DNA from: Cladopsammia gracilis
Lineage: Eukaryota; Cnidaria; Anthozoa; Scleractinia; Dendrophylliidae
Assembly (NCBI GenBank): GCA_022457155.1
Contig: JAJGOT010000218.1
Coordinates: forward strand, 862,001 to 926,000
Direction: 5' to 3'
Length of the DNA: 64,000 nucleotides
Made by a program: the position numbers and the translations under genes. This document shows, in pieces, positions 47,823-60,158 of this stretch (the stretch's first letter is position 1; the number at the start of each line of letters is the position of its first letter). Below the pieces are notes generated by a model. It searched no databases and was not told the origin of the DNA. It saw only the letters and a list, made by a program, of their open reading frames with translations.

Positions 47823-49297
47823 ATGGGCATTAAATACAAGAAATTGTCCGTAGTTAAAAAATCCTCTCCCTAGTATGAAGGCTCTCACAGCACTAAAATT
47901 TGTCGGGCTCGATTTCATTTCATCTTTGGTATGTGGAAATCTAGCCCTAGTGTGTATATCAGTCTCGGTATATAATTTTCTGTAAGGGCCGGGCAAAAGA
48001 ACTTCCTCCGAATCTTTACGTGTTTATTAAATGGGGCTTTGTCACCATTTTTAGTGTTACTTTAAAACGCTAAAAGACAATCATCAGTGAAAAGACAAAT
48101 AACTTAAAGAGAACAGTTTCGTTTAAAATTATTCTACTAGTGCTCTAAGAGTAAAAACAACTTTTGCCAATTGACGATGGGCTTACTTGATCTCCATTTT
48201 AATATTTTACGGAAATAAATTTGGGATTTTTATTTAATTTTTATTTTTTGCACCATGGGGAGATAAATGGTTAAACACATCTCTTGAATGAATTCGACGA
48301 AACACGGTAAGAACATAAGAAGAATATGATCCATAATTCGTTTTATTTTTATTCCATCAGTTGTCGATCATCCAGATTCTGGAATCATAAAAAGAGTTGT
48401 TACGAATCGATCTCGTGTTCTGGATAATGAAAGGAAATTGTAAAACTAACAACACGACACAATACAGCATATCAAAACATTTTTATTTACGTTCTTTGTC
48501 ACAAACAAGATTCTCTTACATTCGTAATGTTCATTCGTTACAAGATTCTTTTGCACCAAACTTGATCATACCCCAGCAATAGTCTCGTATTTGTATTCGG
48601 CTAATGATAAATCAACCATTAATCCTTCATCATTTATCATTTTGCAAAATAACATTTTTTTGCCATGGTATCACAGAATAAAACAACTAGAGAACTACAA
48701 CAAAGAACAGGAGCAAGTCGACTGCACAGCATGATCGTGAAAACAAAAGCTGTATAATTATCCTTCATAACCCTAGTACAAGGTTTCAAACGCTCCCCCG
48801 GCGTGGTCCGATAAAAAATCCAGGACTGTAAGAAAACAATACATACATCATTAAAAGACGTTTTGTATATTTCTTATAAACAAATGAACAAAAATGTGCC
48901 TAGAACCGGATAAATCCTTCGCTTACGGAGCGAGGGCAGGAGTAGATGTTACATCTTTTGTCGTATGCAGTGATTAACGTTACATATGGTACAAGACCGT
49001 CGCTCCTAACGGGCGGGTTGAGTGTATGGGTTAAACAATTTAAACGCACTGAGAGGCTGTCTGAACAGCTAAAAACACAATTTTTATGGTAGACAAATAT
49101 CCCCTTCATCAGGTGTTGACAAAAAGCTAATTATTGAAATATCCTTGTTGGTGGTTCGATCAAGATTCGAACCCGCAACCTTCCGCATTGCAGTCTGTTG
49201 CTCTTTGACCGGAGGTGGCGGATCGTTCCTCGATCCTGTATCATATGTTAATAACATTTCATTCCACCTAGGCCATGTAGAACGTAAAACATTTACC
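47823..49297. other. spacer and probable 3' flank of the D8C gene
   Basis: No supported coding sequence. On the minus strand a candidate AATAAA (TTTATT near 48482 on plus) could end the D8C transcript. The region 49140-49220 contains a minus-strand GGTTCGAATC resembling a lone B box. Confidence 0.35.
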
Positions 49298-52200
49298 TTA
49301 CTTCCGGTCACCACAGTAACGCAAACTGCAAGCAGGTGGTTTAGATAATTCATAGACATAGAAAGCACCACAGCTACGAACGCGTATGACAGAAGACCAA
49401 TGACACTCGTTATTGGACCAATGAAAACACACTTTGCGTTGCACAACCCCTTGAGCCACTGTAGGATGTCCTCCGGTCAGATAACCTGGCGCATGCGTAC
49501 CACAGTGATGCGTTGCCACAACTGTATCAGCCATCTTATTGCCAGCAGATCCTGTGAACCTATACCAGGCTTTTGCCAGAGAATTGTCGCATTTCACAAT
49601 TCCTTTGTAACCTTGTGAACGGTCAGCCTCACTGAGAGTTCTGTAGCTTTGACATCCTGGGTAAAGCACAATGAAAGTTAGCAAGAAAATTAATGTTTCG
49701 TTATTAAAATCACTCAGCTTTAGTATCATCAGCGAAACAATCTAGTACCTTCATTCTTTCAGTTATGTGTAGGTTACTATTCACTCTGGACGATATCGTT
49801 TGTTCTGTTGTAGTTTATTTATGAATATTTCAAATATTTATGCCGGTTCTGTGTTAATGAGATAAAATGTGGCCTGTTTAACGGGCAACAGAAACCGCAA
49901 GAACAAGGGAAATCAAGTGAAAATTAGTTAAAAGAAGCAAACGATATATATTGTTTAAGGTATCAGCTCGTTTATAGCTTAGCTGGTAGACTTGGTGCTG
50001 AAAAACAACAACAACAATATTTAGTAACGAAATGTTCCCTTGGTGGAAGCAAAGTGTCCCGTGAGGCAACCCGTGAATAAGAAATGCTAACGCATAACGC
50101 AATATCGCGGTAAGCTTATGTTTTGATGTTAACACGGTTCGACACAGATAGATAGATAGAATGTTTATTTATGTGTCAGGAAAGAACTAGCCGAGGGGCA
50201 AGCCCTACAGTTTAATATAATAAAATAGATACGATAATTAATTAACTAAAAAACCATACAATATGTTACAAATAATTAGCTAAAATACTAAAACTGAGTG
50301 CTAAAATGCTAAAATGCTAAGATTATTTCCGATGAGACAACTATTACACAGAAGACATCCTTTGCATCCATCATCAATAAGAGATGTCAGATCCTTATTA
50401 CGCATTCGATTTCTAAAATCACTTAATGATTTACACGTTTTATCACTTTTATCCAGCTTACTCCATAAAATGGGACCTAAATATCGAAGGGAATGCTTAC
50501 CAAATGAAACTGTGTTAAACCTGGGTAAAAGAAAATCTGAGTTTCTTAAACTGTAGGATGAATCACGAGGTTTAAAAAAAACGTAAGGAAATTTAAGGAG
50601 GTTTAAAAAAAACGTAAGGAGTTTTGTGGAAAAAAACCCGATACATCCGTTTGGTAATGTCCAGTTCGGGAAGGAAAAAAATTCTGGAAATGCATACCTA
50701 ATTAGGTTTTAGTTTTAATTTTATTATTTAGGACGGCTAATTAAATACAGTGCGTTTTGAAGGTCTTTAAAGTTACAAATAACCCTACCTTGCTTATTGT
50801 TACCGCAGTAGCGAAGGCTGCAAGCAGGTGGTTTGGACAACTCATAGACAAAGAAAGCACCACAGCTACGAACGCGTACGACAGAAGACCAACGACACTC
50901 GTTATTGGACCAATGAAAACACACTTTGCGTTGCACAATTCCTTGAGCCACTGTAGGATGTCCTCCGGTCAGATAACCTGTGGCATGCGTACCACAGTAA
51001 TGCGTTGCCACAAGTGTATCAGCCATCTTATTGCCAGCAGATCCTGTGAACCTGTACCAGGCTTTTGCCAGAGAACTGTCGCATTTCACAACTCCTTTGT
51101 AACCTTGTGCACGGTCGGCCTCACTGAGAGTTCTGTAGCTTTGACATCCTGGGTAAAGTACAATGCAAATTTGCCAGAAATTAACGTTTCGTTATTAAAA
51201 TCACTAGCAAGGATGATCAGTAAAACAATCAAGTAGCTTGATTCGTTACAATTATGTGAACGTTACTATTTACTATAGTCGATATCGTTTGTTCTGTTGG
51301 ATTTGTTTATTTATAAATATTTGAAATTAACGTTTTTTGGTTACGACATTATTTATATGTCCATGTACTGAATAGTAACGGTTCAGCGTTAATGATTTAT
51401 TTTAAACTCAAGTGAGATAAAATGCGGTCAATTTGACGGACAACAGAAACCACAAGAAACCACAAACCACAAACCACAAAGGAAAACAAGTGAAAATTAC
51501 TTAAAATTTGGAGCGCGTTAATATTTGACGTCACGGCGGCCATATTGGTGTTCCAAAAGAAACGGTCGCCTAGAGGTGAACCAAACCAATCCTCCGATAG
51601 CCCGTTCCAGGCTCCGAGATAGTGGGGAACGCGCGAGAAAACATTTTCTTTTGTTTCAAAAAACCAACATGGCCGCTGGTCAAGTGCGTAACTCTATATT
51701 GGCTGAGGTATGAGCGCGTTTATAGCTTACCAGATGGACTTGGAGCTGAAAAACAAGAAATAAAATATTCATCAACGCAATGATACTTTGGTGGAAGAAC
51801 GAAAGAGAGTACTCGCGTGAATTAAGGCATGGCTCCTCGTGTAATATTGGGTTTTCATCATTTTTTCTAGCTTTATTCAGCGACCCCTAATATTTGATCT
51901 TATAATCATGCACTAAGAAACAAAACCATTTTTGGATAAAACCCTGTGTCTGTTGCGGTCACATGACCAGCCACGCCCTAAATTATGCAAAATTTGGAAT
52001 TTTCAGATTACGGCATGAAAATTCAATAATAACCTCTCCTTTTTCCTTCCTTAGTCTTCAATTTACAGATTGGTACGTCAAATTAAACGGGGAATTTCGA
52101 AAACTGTTATTGCTGCATAATTATTTATTATTTTCCTCTAGTCTCAGTCCCCCTCTAAAATTAAAACGTTGTAGTTTACAGAAAACAAATAACTTTGGAA

Positions 52201-55200
52201 AACCCCGATTAGTTCCATAGACCCTGTGCTAATGGACATTGATAGAAAACAAATTAAGTAGAAAAATATTTTTCCAAAATCTCGTAAATTTGGATCGAAA
52301 AATATTGCAAAAATTGGGCGTGGCAAGTCACGTGACGTAGCAAGTCCATTCATGTAAGCGAAAAAATTTCAACAATTAAAAGCGTCTTAGAAAGTTTAAA
52401 GTCAATAAGTCAAATATGTTTTAAAATAAACCACCCCCCTTTAAATCGAACGAGACTCATTCCTTAATTCACCCGAGTAAAACATCAACTCAAAAAATAA
52501 TAACACCGCTTGGTTTTGTTGCAAATAACACTACCTTCCATACTGTTACCGCAGTAGCGTAAACTGCAAGCAGGTGGTTTGGACAACTCATAGACATAGA
52601 AAGCACCACAGCTACGAACGCGTATGACAGAAGACCAACGACACTCGTTATTGGACCAATGAAAACACACTTTGCGTTGCACAACCCCTTGAGCCACTGT
52701 AGGATGTCCTCCGGTCAGATAACCTGGCGCATGCGTACCACAGTAATGCGTTGCCACAACTGTATCAGCCATCTTATTGCCAGCAGATCCTGTGAACCTA
52801 TACCAGGCTTTTGTCAGAGAACTGTCGCATTTCACGATTCCTTTGTAACCTTGTGCACGGTCAGCCTCAGTGAGATTTTTGTAGCTTTGACATCCTGGAA
52901 AAAGCACAATGCATGTAAATCAGAAAAACAATCAACGTCATTCGCTTACTCATGTGAACGTTACTATTCACTGTACTCGATAGTAGTTGATTTAAATATT
53001 TCAAATTTAAGTTATCTGATAACGATATTTCTCATGGAACTATAAAAAACTCTGAACGAGATTATTCAATTTGTTTCTATGTTCATGTGCTGAATAGTAG
53101 TGGTTCTGTGTTACTGATTTGTATTTAACTTAAATGAGGTAAATTAAAACGGTCAGTTAAAAGGACAACAGAAGCCACAAGAACAAGAAATCAAGTGAAA
53201 ATTAGTTAAAAGGAGTACAAAATATATATTGATTGAGGTATGAGCTCGTTTATAGCTTACCAGATGGACTTGGGGCTGAAAAACAAGAAATAAAATATTG
53301 GTCAACGTCATGGTACTTTGGTGGAAAAAAAGAAACGTAGAGGAAAACATCAACTCAAAAAGTAATAACATCGTTTGGTTTTGTTGCGTTAAAACCGTGT
53401 GGTAATTTATATACAATACGTTTAAAGTCACAACACTACCTTGCTTATTGTTACCGCAGTAGCGTAGGCTGCAAGCAGGTGGTTTGGACAATTCATAGAC
53501 ATAGAAAGCACCACAGCTGCGAACGCGTATGACAGAAGACCAACGACACTCGTTATTAGACCAATGAAAACACACTTTGCGTTGCACAACCCCTTGAGCC
53601 ACTGTAGGATGTCCTCCGGTCAGATAACCTGGCACATGCGTACCACAGTGGTGCGTTGCCACAACTGTATCAGCCATCTTATTGCCAGCAGATCCTGTGA
53701 ACCTATACCAGGCTTTTGTCAGAGAACTGTCGCATTTCACAATTCCTTTGTAACCTTGTGCACGGTCAGCATTACTGAGGGTTTTGTAGCTTTGACATTC
53801 TGGGAAAAGCACAGTCAAAGTTAGCCAGGACAGTTACTTTTCCTTAAACCACTTATCAAGGTGTATCAGTAAAATAACAATGACTATTGGAAGAAGTTGA
53901 CTGAAGAGAATGTCATCATTTACTATAATTGACATATTTTGTTCTGTTGTAGTTTATGAATTGAAAAACTCTAATAAAATGTTGAAGATATACTAAAGAA
54001 GATTAACTTTTTCTTTGTTCATGTGAATGTATTGATTACTGGTTAAGAGTTCATTATATGTTTTAAGAAATGGCTTCTTTGCTGCGGTTGATGGCTCCAA
54101 CACGACAGCACAAGCTGTAAAACCTTACTTGCATTGCCGTTTACAAATAAAGGTCATCACCCAATCAATCATACAATCAGCCAGTCAAATCAGATAAGAC
54201 AGAAGGTGGTCAGTTTTAAGGAATTGAAATACCGTTCGAAAAACAAGAACATAATAAAATGGTTTAGAGTTCATTCAAATGAGCAAACAAGCTTAATTGC
54301 CAGGTATGGCCTTGTCAGTATAGCTTTGTAGATGATGGACTTAGGGCTAAAGAAAGGAAAGACATCAACAAGCACGTTTTATTGAAAGACCAAAGGTTGA
54401 GCAAAACAAGGACTCAAGTAGAAATAATCTTGGTTTGTGTTGTATACGTAAGGTGTCAACAGAGTGCGTTGAAAGTCACAAATAACACTACCTTGCACAC
54501 TGTTACCGCAGTAGCGTAGGCTGCAAGCAGGTGGTTTGGACAACTCATAGACATAGAAAGCACCACAGCTACGAACGCGAATGACGGAAGACCAACGACA
54601 GTTGTTGTTGGACCAATGAAAACACACTTTGCGTTGCACAACCCCTTGAGCCACTGTAGGATGTCCTCCGGTCAGATAACCTGGCGCATGCGTACCACAG
54701 TAATGCGTTGCCACAACTGTATCAGCCATCTTATTGCCAGCAGATCCTGTGAACCTATACCAGGCTTTTGTCAGAGAACTGTCGCATTTCACAATTCCTT
54801 TGTAACCTTGTGCACGGTCAGCCTCATTGAGAGTTCTGTAGCCTTGACATTCTGGATAAAGCACAATGTAAGGAAGTCAGAAATTTCATGTTTTGTTGTT
54901 AAAACCACTTTCTAAGCAGGGATCAGTGAAACAATGAAGTATTATTTCATTCGTTCAATTATGTGAACGTTACTTTTTACTAAAGTTGATATCGTTTGTT
55001 ATGTTGTAGTTGCTATTTATGTATTTCAAATTTAAGACTTTTTGTGACGAAATTTCTCAAGGAAGAAAGTTCCGGTATAAAAGGAGCCTGATCTGGCCAT
55101 TCTCACCTTCAGTCGTCAATCAACCACTGACATGCGTCATTAGTAAGGCCATTGCTAACACAATTTGGAAAAACTTTATGAATGGTAAAAACAGAAGTCT

Positions 55201-57486
55201 TTATGAACTTCTATTACTTTTTTTGCTTAGGTAAAATCTTGGTTTAATTAGATTTTTGAAGCTAATCATATTTAAAGGACACGCAAGTTAACAACGTTTT
55301 GTGACTGACAGACGCCTTAATTTGATTTTCCATTTGATACCCAAAAGCTCTGAAATAGGGTAGGAGCTGAGCCTTTTATCCCGGAAATTCTTGTTTAAAT
55401 ATTTCGAATTTAATTTTTTTGGTTAGGACATTTCTCATGGAACTTTAAGAAAGCCTTAACAAGATTATACAATTTGTTTCTATGTTCATGTACTGAAAAG
55501 TGATGGTTCAGTGTTAATGATTTGTTTTTAACTCAGGTGAGATAAAATGCGGTCAGTTTAAAGGACAACAGAAACTACAAGAACAACAAAGGAAATAAAT
55601 TGAAATTAGATAAAAGGAGCAAACAATATATTGACTGAGGTGTCGGAGCTCGTTTATAGCTTACCAGATGGGGTTGGAGCTGAAAAACAAGAAATAAAAT
55701 ATTCATCAATACAATGATTCTTTGGTGGAAAACGAAAGTTACAGCAAAACATGGACAAAAATAATAATAACACCCTTTGGTTTTGTTGCGTTGTATACAT
55801 AAGGTGGTTAATTGTATAGAGTGCTTTTGAAGTCACAAATAACCCTACCTTGTTTATTGTTACCGCAGTAGCGTAGGCTGCAAGCAGGGGGTTTGGACAA
55901 CTCATAGACATAGAAAGAACTACATCTACGAACGTTAATGATAGAAGACCAATGACAGTTGTTATTGGACCAATGAAAACACACTTTGCGTTGCACAACT
56001 CCTTGAGCCACTGTAGGATGTCCTCCGGTCAGAAAACCTGGAGCATGCGTACCACAGTGATGCGTTGCCACAACTGTATCAGCCATCTTATTGCCAGCAG
56101 ATCCTACGAACCTATACCAGGCTTTTGTCAGAGAACTGTCGCATTTCACAACTCCTTTGTAACCTTGTGCACGGTCTCCTTCGGTGAGATTTCTGTAGCT
56201 TCGGCATTCTGGAAAAAAGCAACATGTAAAATACCAAACGAACGCTTTACAGCTGCAACTTAGTTGAAATACTTTCCAATGGATACGTGTCATTGCTATA
56301 CTTGGCATTCGTAGTTTTTGCCTACTTATACCATTCCTCAATCAGTTTGTGCAATTCACTTGTCCCCAATCAGCCCTAAAGTACTTTGTTCGCGGAAATT
56401 TGTTTCATACTGTGTACCGCTACAAACAACATTAAATAGTGGTTATTTTCAACCTTTAAACTCTAGAGGTTAAAGTGGTTCTGTATTAGTTTGGAGAATA
56501 TGTTTCCAGTTTCTTCTCCGAGTCATTAGTTTTTTCACTGGTTTTTCGCATCCGGCTTAATCACCTCTACAACGCTATGTAAACGTTCAATTTGTTGTAT
56601 TATTAATAATGCATACTGCGTTTTGAACAGACGTCCCTTATACGGGCTATGGTTCGTGATGTGCTTACGCAGAAAGACTGTGAGATTTATATTTTAGTTA
56701 CTGGTAATAAAATGGCTGGTCGAGATGGCTGGTCGGCTCCCTCCAATTGTCTCTAGTGTTTACATGGGAAATGTTTTCTAAACTAAACAGACGAAATAAC
56801 GGCTAGAAAAGTGAAAATTTCACAAGAATGGCCGTCAATAAATCCGAAATTTTATGAACTGTAATCAACTTCAATCCTAACACCGCTTGCAATCATGCAC
56901 TTTATTTCCAAACTGCCGCTTTTGTTTTGCTGTATAAAATATTTTTATCCACACATATTTAGTGAGATTTGGTGATATAACGTGGAAATAAGCTAAGCGA
57001 AATTTTGTTTTTTTCGGCGGGATAGTGTCTCTTGAATTGGTCATATGTCACAAACTTGGTGACGCATAAAGAAAATCAAAGCTTGTCTTCTTTGAGACAT
57101 TTTAATTGAAAGATAAAAAAAAAAACAACTAAAGGGACCCTGTCACGGCTGAAATATCGTGTTTCCTGATTATGGCCAGTAGCTTGCTTTATTATCATGA
57201 AACTGGAAGAAACCATCGCTAAAAGTGATAAAAGCAAAGAAATATGAACTAAAACAGACAAAAATAACGGCTAGAAAAGTCAAAATTTCACACGAATGGC
57301 AAGTTTGATTTCTTGACCGCCTGTCAATAAATCAAATTTCATGAACTGTAATCCACTTCAATCCTTGCAATCCTGCATTTTATCTCAAAACTACTGCTTC
57401 TGTTTTGCTCTATAGAATCTTTTTATCCAACAAAGTTGTATATTTGGTGACATTTGGCGATATAAATAAATAGTAAATTTAGCGAG

Positions 57487-57533
<47 letters not shown>

Positions 57534-59325
57534 ATAGATATAACGTGGAAATAAGCAGAGCGAAATTTTACTATTTCGGCGGGACAGTGCCCCTTTAATT
57601 TCCATGTTATTTCGCCAAATGCCACCAAATATACAACTAAATTGGACAAAAACATTCTATAGAGCAAAACAAAAGCAGAAGTTTGGAGAAAAAGTGCAGG
57701 ATTACAAAGATGAAAGTGGATTACGGTCGAGAAATCAAACTTTCCATTCTGTTGGAATTTTGAGTTCTTTAGTCGTTATTTTGCCTTTTTAGTTTATATT
57801 TATTTGCGTTCATCACTTTTGGTGATTTTCTCTTCCTATGTTAAGATAACAAAGCAAGCTTAAAGCAAGAACCTGGCCATAATGGAACAATTTTCCCGCC
57901 ATGTTGGCTACAGCCCCAAATATTAACTCTTTTAAGAGTGGGGTTTGTCAGCTGACACATTAAGAATTTGTAAGAACTTGACCTCGACCAGAGCACATAA
58001 GCCTGGAAGAGAGGGACTGATCTATATCTTATTTTGGTAAATGTAAATGTAATAATGTAATGATGTTTCTGCCGGGACAGTGTCCGTGCAATAACAGCTT
58101 TCTAATTGTTTACCTGTAGCCGCCCCTCTGTCTCCACAGTACCGCAAATTGCAGGTGGGTGGTGGCATTAACTCGTACACGAAGAAAGCGCCACAATTGC
58201 GAACTCGGATGTTAGAAGACCATTGACAGCAGCCAGAGGATCCGTGGAAACAAACCTTACGATTAACAATGCCTTGAGCCACTGTAGGATGCCCACCTGA
58301 GAGCCAGCCTGGTGCAGTTGTACCACACTGTTGTTTAAGCACACATTTGTCTGCCATCTTATTGCCTGCACCTCCCGTGAACCTGTACCAGAACTTAGGC
58401 AGATACTTGTCACACCTTGTCACACCCCAGTAATCTTGTGCGCGGTCTGCGTCGCTAAGGGGTTCGTAGATTGCACATCCTAGTGAAACAAGACGGTTAG
58501 TTGAATCGATTGCAAATGTTGCCTTTCTTTAATAAAGGCTATACAGTAACCAAAAAAGCTTGTTTGTTGGAAAATTATACCGCAGCTGCAAACAAACCAA
58601 AAAGTTATCTAAAACAAAGTTGCAAAGTTGCAATCAATTTTCATTCTCGCCACCCACATCAAAAACACGCACGCGATAAGCTATCTTTTCTAAAGATTCA
58701 AAGTGACCACACGCCAGAACAGGAGTTCGAACTCGAGAGATTTTGCAAACTCTGAGAAACTAACGACTTTAGTTACGATAACTTGGTTGCCTAACGAAAC
58801 AAAATAATCAGAGATTTTCGATTTACAGGTACAAACAATAATTTGGCACCAATAGTATCAAGCAAGAGAACCGACATTGCAGTATCACCGCCTCTTTTTG
58901 AGCAAAAATGCCAAATAAATTGAAAGTCTCTCAGAAAACAAATCAAGTCACCACAAAGCTTTCAAAAACTCATGTTAATTATATGTCGTTGAAAGGATAT
59001 TTTATTGCGAAAGCAGCAATCCGTAACATGATTGTATAGGACCGTCATTGAAACCACGCATGGAGTCAAATAAAGGCAGCGCTCTTACAAGTTTAGCTGC
59101 CGTCTATGGCTGAATGTACTCGTCTGTTTCGTCTTGGGCCAGAAATAACCCAGTCAAATGAGTATTGCAAATAAATTTGGTACTATTCTTACCAAGGCAG
59201 TAAATCAGAACTCTCTTATACGTTAGTTAAGTTATGGAATGTGAACAGAGCTTACCATCGAATGAGAAGACGCAATGAAATGCTACCGAAGCAAGGAGAA
59301 AAAATGTTTCTTGCAACCGCCGCAT
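49298..59325 (-). CDS. secreted protein with signal peptide and seven D8C domains
   Basis: Exon 1 (59256-59325) encodes MRRLQETFFLLASVAFHCVF then SFD, a signal peptide. Seven D8C exons follow on the minus strand: A 58114-58479, B 55849-56208, C 54492-54851, D 53440-53799, E 52535-52894, F 50789-51148, G 49298-49656 (ending CGDRK stop). All junctions are phase 1 with GT-AG ends, and three 15-nt exons may be spliced between domains, giving about 879 residues. Each domain has WYRFTGSAGNKMAD, CGTHAPGYLTGGHP, VQRKVCFHWS, RVRSCGAFYVYEL and PPACSLRYC. This matches the domain with eight conserved cysteines of uromodulin, GP2 and OIT3. No ZP, EGF or membrane segment is seen. The likely role, an extracellular glycoprotein perhaps in mucus or innate defence, is inference. 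A TATA box lies at 59380. Confidence 0.9.
49983..49997 (-). pseudogene. degenerate linker mini-exon (donor lost)
   Basis: Minus strand CAG|CACCAAGTCTACCAG followed by CTAAGC, where functional copies have GTAAGC. The GT to CT change should abolish splicing. It lies between exons F and G, which join in phase without it. Confidence 0.6.
50140..50562 (-). pseudogene. LINE 3' end in the D8C intron
   Basis: Minus-strand reading gives FGKHSLRYLGPILWSKL, LSDFRNRMRNKDL-type residues and GCKGCLLCNSC before a stop, the usual last segment of an anthozoan LINE reverse transcriptase. A (TATC)n tail at 50146-50160 ends it. It is 5'-truncated and lies in the intron between D8C exons F and G, in gene orientation. 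Confidence 0.7.
51529..51688. repeat. MITE-like inverted repeat GACGTCACGGCGGCCATATTGG
   Basis: GGCGGCCATATTGGTGTTCC at the left and AACATGGCCGC at the right recall the element at 16170-16327. It lies in the intron between D8C exons E and F, close to the mini-exon at 51731. Confidence 0.45.
51731..51745 (-). CDS. 15-nt linker mini-exon of the D8C gene (E-F)
   Basis: Minus strand TTTTTCAG|CTCCAAGTCCATCTG|GTAAGC. Inserted in phase 1 it reads A-P-S-P-S between two D8C domains. Its size, phase and splice sites match the copies at 53261 and 55665. Whether it is spliced in constitutively cannot be seen from DNA. Confidence 0.6.
53261..53275 (-). CDS. 15-nt linker mini-exon of the D8C gene (D-E)
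   Basis: TTTTTCAG|CCCCAAGTCCATCTG|GTAAGC on the minus strand; reads A-P-S-P-S in phase 1. The intron after it (GCTATAAACGAGCTCATACC) is shared with other units of the array, showing that the unit of duplication included exon, intron and mini-exon. Confidence 0.6.
54332..54346 (-). pseudogene. degenerate linker mini-exon (donor lost)
   Basis: The acceptor side TTTCTTTAG|CCCTAAGTCCATCAT is retained but the donor is replaced by CTACAA. It lies between exons C and D and is probably skipped. Confidence 0.55.
55665..55679 (-). CDS. 15-nt linker mini-exon of the D8C gene (B-C)
   Basis: TTTTTCAG|CTCCAACCCCATCTG|GTAAGC on the minus strand; reads A-P-T-P-S in phase 1 between domains B and C. Confidence 0.6.
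56780..57850. mobile_element. cluster of related MITE copies in the D8C A-B intron
   Basis: Direct relatives at about 56795-57000 and 57265-57470 (ATAACGGCTAGAAAAGT, CATGAACTGTAATC, TTGTTTTGCT.TATA, GGTGATATAACGTGG words) and an inverted relative at about 57596-57850 form a nested cluster. An (AAAT)n microsatellite interrupts it at 57486-57534. No coding capacity. Confidence 0.65.
57486..57534 (+). repeat. (AAAT)n microsatellite
   Basis: About twelve TAAA units followed by TAGATATAAC. ORFs reading IYLF repeats on the minus strand are artefacts. Confidence 0.95.
58480..59255 (-). other. first intron of the D8C gene
   Basis: It lies between the signal-peptide exon (donor GATG|GTAAGC) and domain A (acceptor TTTCACTAG|GATGTG). 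I see no repeat or gene inside; the 84-residue plus-strand ORF at 58501-58755 lacks recognisable features. Confidence 0.5.
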
Positions 59326-59379
59326 CTTGACCACACTCAACGCCGCGTAAAAACTGAACTGAGCTTTGAATTCAACAAA

Positions 59380-59387
59380 TTTATATG
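59380..59387 (-). promoter_or_regulatory. TATA box of the D8C gene
   Basis: CATATAAATT on the minus strand lies about 55-60 bp before the ATG at 59325, a normal place for a TATA box with a short 5' UTR. Confidence 0.6.
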
Positions 59388-59677
59388 ATTGCTGGGATGT
59401 ATTAATGCATCAATCAACTCCAGTATTGTCCGATGAATAACATTCTTATTCATAGTGCAGGAAAGTTATGTATTTTGTTGTGTGACTTGAGATCGTATTT
59501 GCATGCGGGTTACGTAATCATTGTTGGAATTGTTATAGGTTAGTTTGCATGTTGGGAGCTGTGAACACTCAACAAAACGCATAATTAATAATAGAACTTT
59601 TAACACATAGTCGTTAGCTAGTCGTTACTATTTGTTAAATTAACTAAAATAGTAATAGTAAGTGTTGATTACATTTA

Positions 59678-60017
59678 TGAACATCTTCTCCTCTTCTTCT
59701 TTTTCCACTTGTGCTGTTCTGGCAAATCCTGTCTTCTTTCCTTCACAACGTTTCGGCAATCCTGCCCTCTTCAGGTGTCTTGTTGCGCGTTAGTTTTTCC
59801 GTCTAATGTCTATACGTTTGATACGTTTTGATATAAAAAAAATCCGCTACCACAAGTGTAGCAAAGACAAACGTATAGACATTAGACGGAAAAACTAACG
59901 CGCAACAAGACACCTGAAGAGGGCAGGATTGCCGAAACGGTGTGAAGGAAAGAAGACAGGATTTGCCAGGACAGCACAAGTGGAAAAAGAAGAAGAAGAA
60001 GAGGAGAAGATGTTCAT
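59678..60017. mobile_element. foldback element with opposed hammerhead-like motifs
   Basis: ATGAACATCTTCTCCTC at the left and its inverse at the right frame arms of about 140 bp. Each arm contains CTGAAGAGGGCAGGATTGCC followed by GAAACG (59914-59938 on plus; 59749-59774 on minus), the hammerhead core pattern of Penelope-like element ends. The two arms differ at a few positions. It may be an inverted dimer of Penelope-like terminal repeats. Confidence 0.65.
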
Positions 60018-60158
60018 ACAGACTTCCACGGTGGCCCACTTGAAGAACTTATCAAGAGATTGCATTTATAAAGATAAACGTTATGTCTTATTTTAGATCT
60101 AAAAAGAAGAAAAGGAACTCCACATGGCTTCTTTTTCTCCCGTTTGTTTCATTTAGAT

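Noticed and set aside
49140..49220. Possible minus-strand tRNA (GGTTCGAATC B box)
   Set aside because: No A box or pairing acceptor stem could be found at tRNA spacing.
49400..56263. Repeated plus-strand ORFs beginning MKTHFALHNPLSHCRMSSGQ
   Set aside because: They are antisense shadows of the D8C exons. Their apparent conservation comes from the minus-strand domain, which has signal peptide, splice sites and cysteine pattern.
57423..57667. ORFs with IYLF repeats
   Set aside because: Translation of the (AAAT)n microsatellite.
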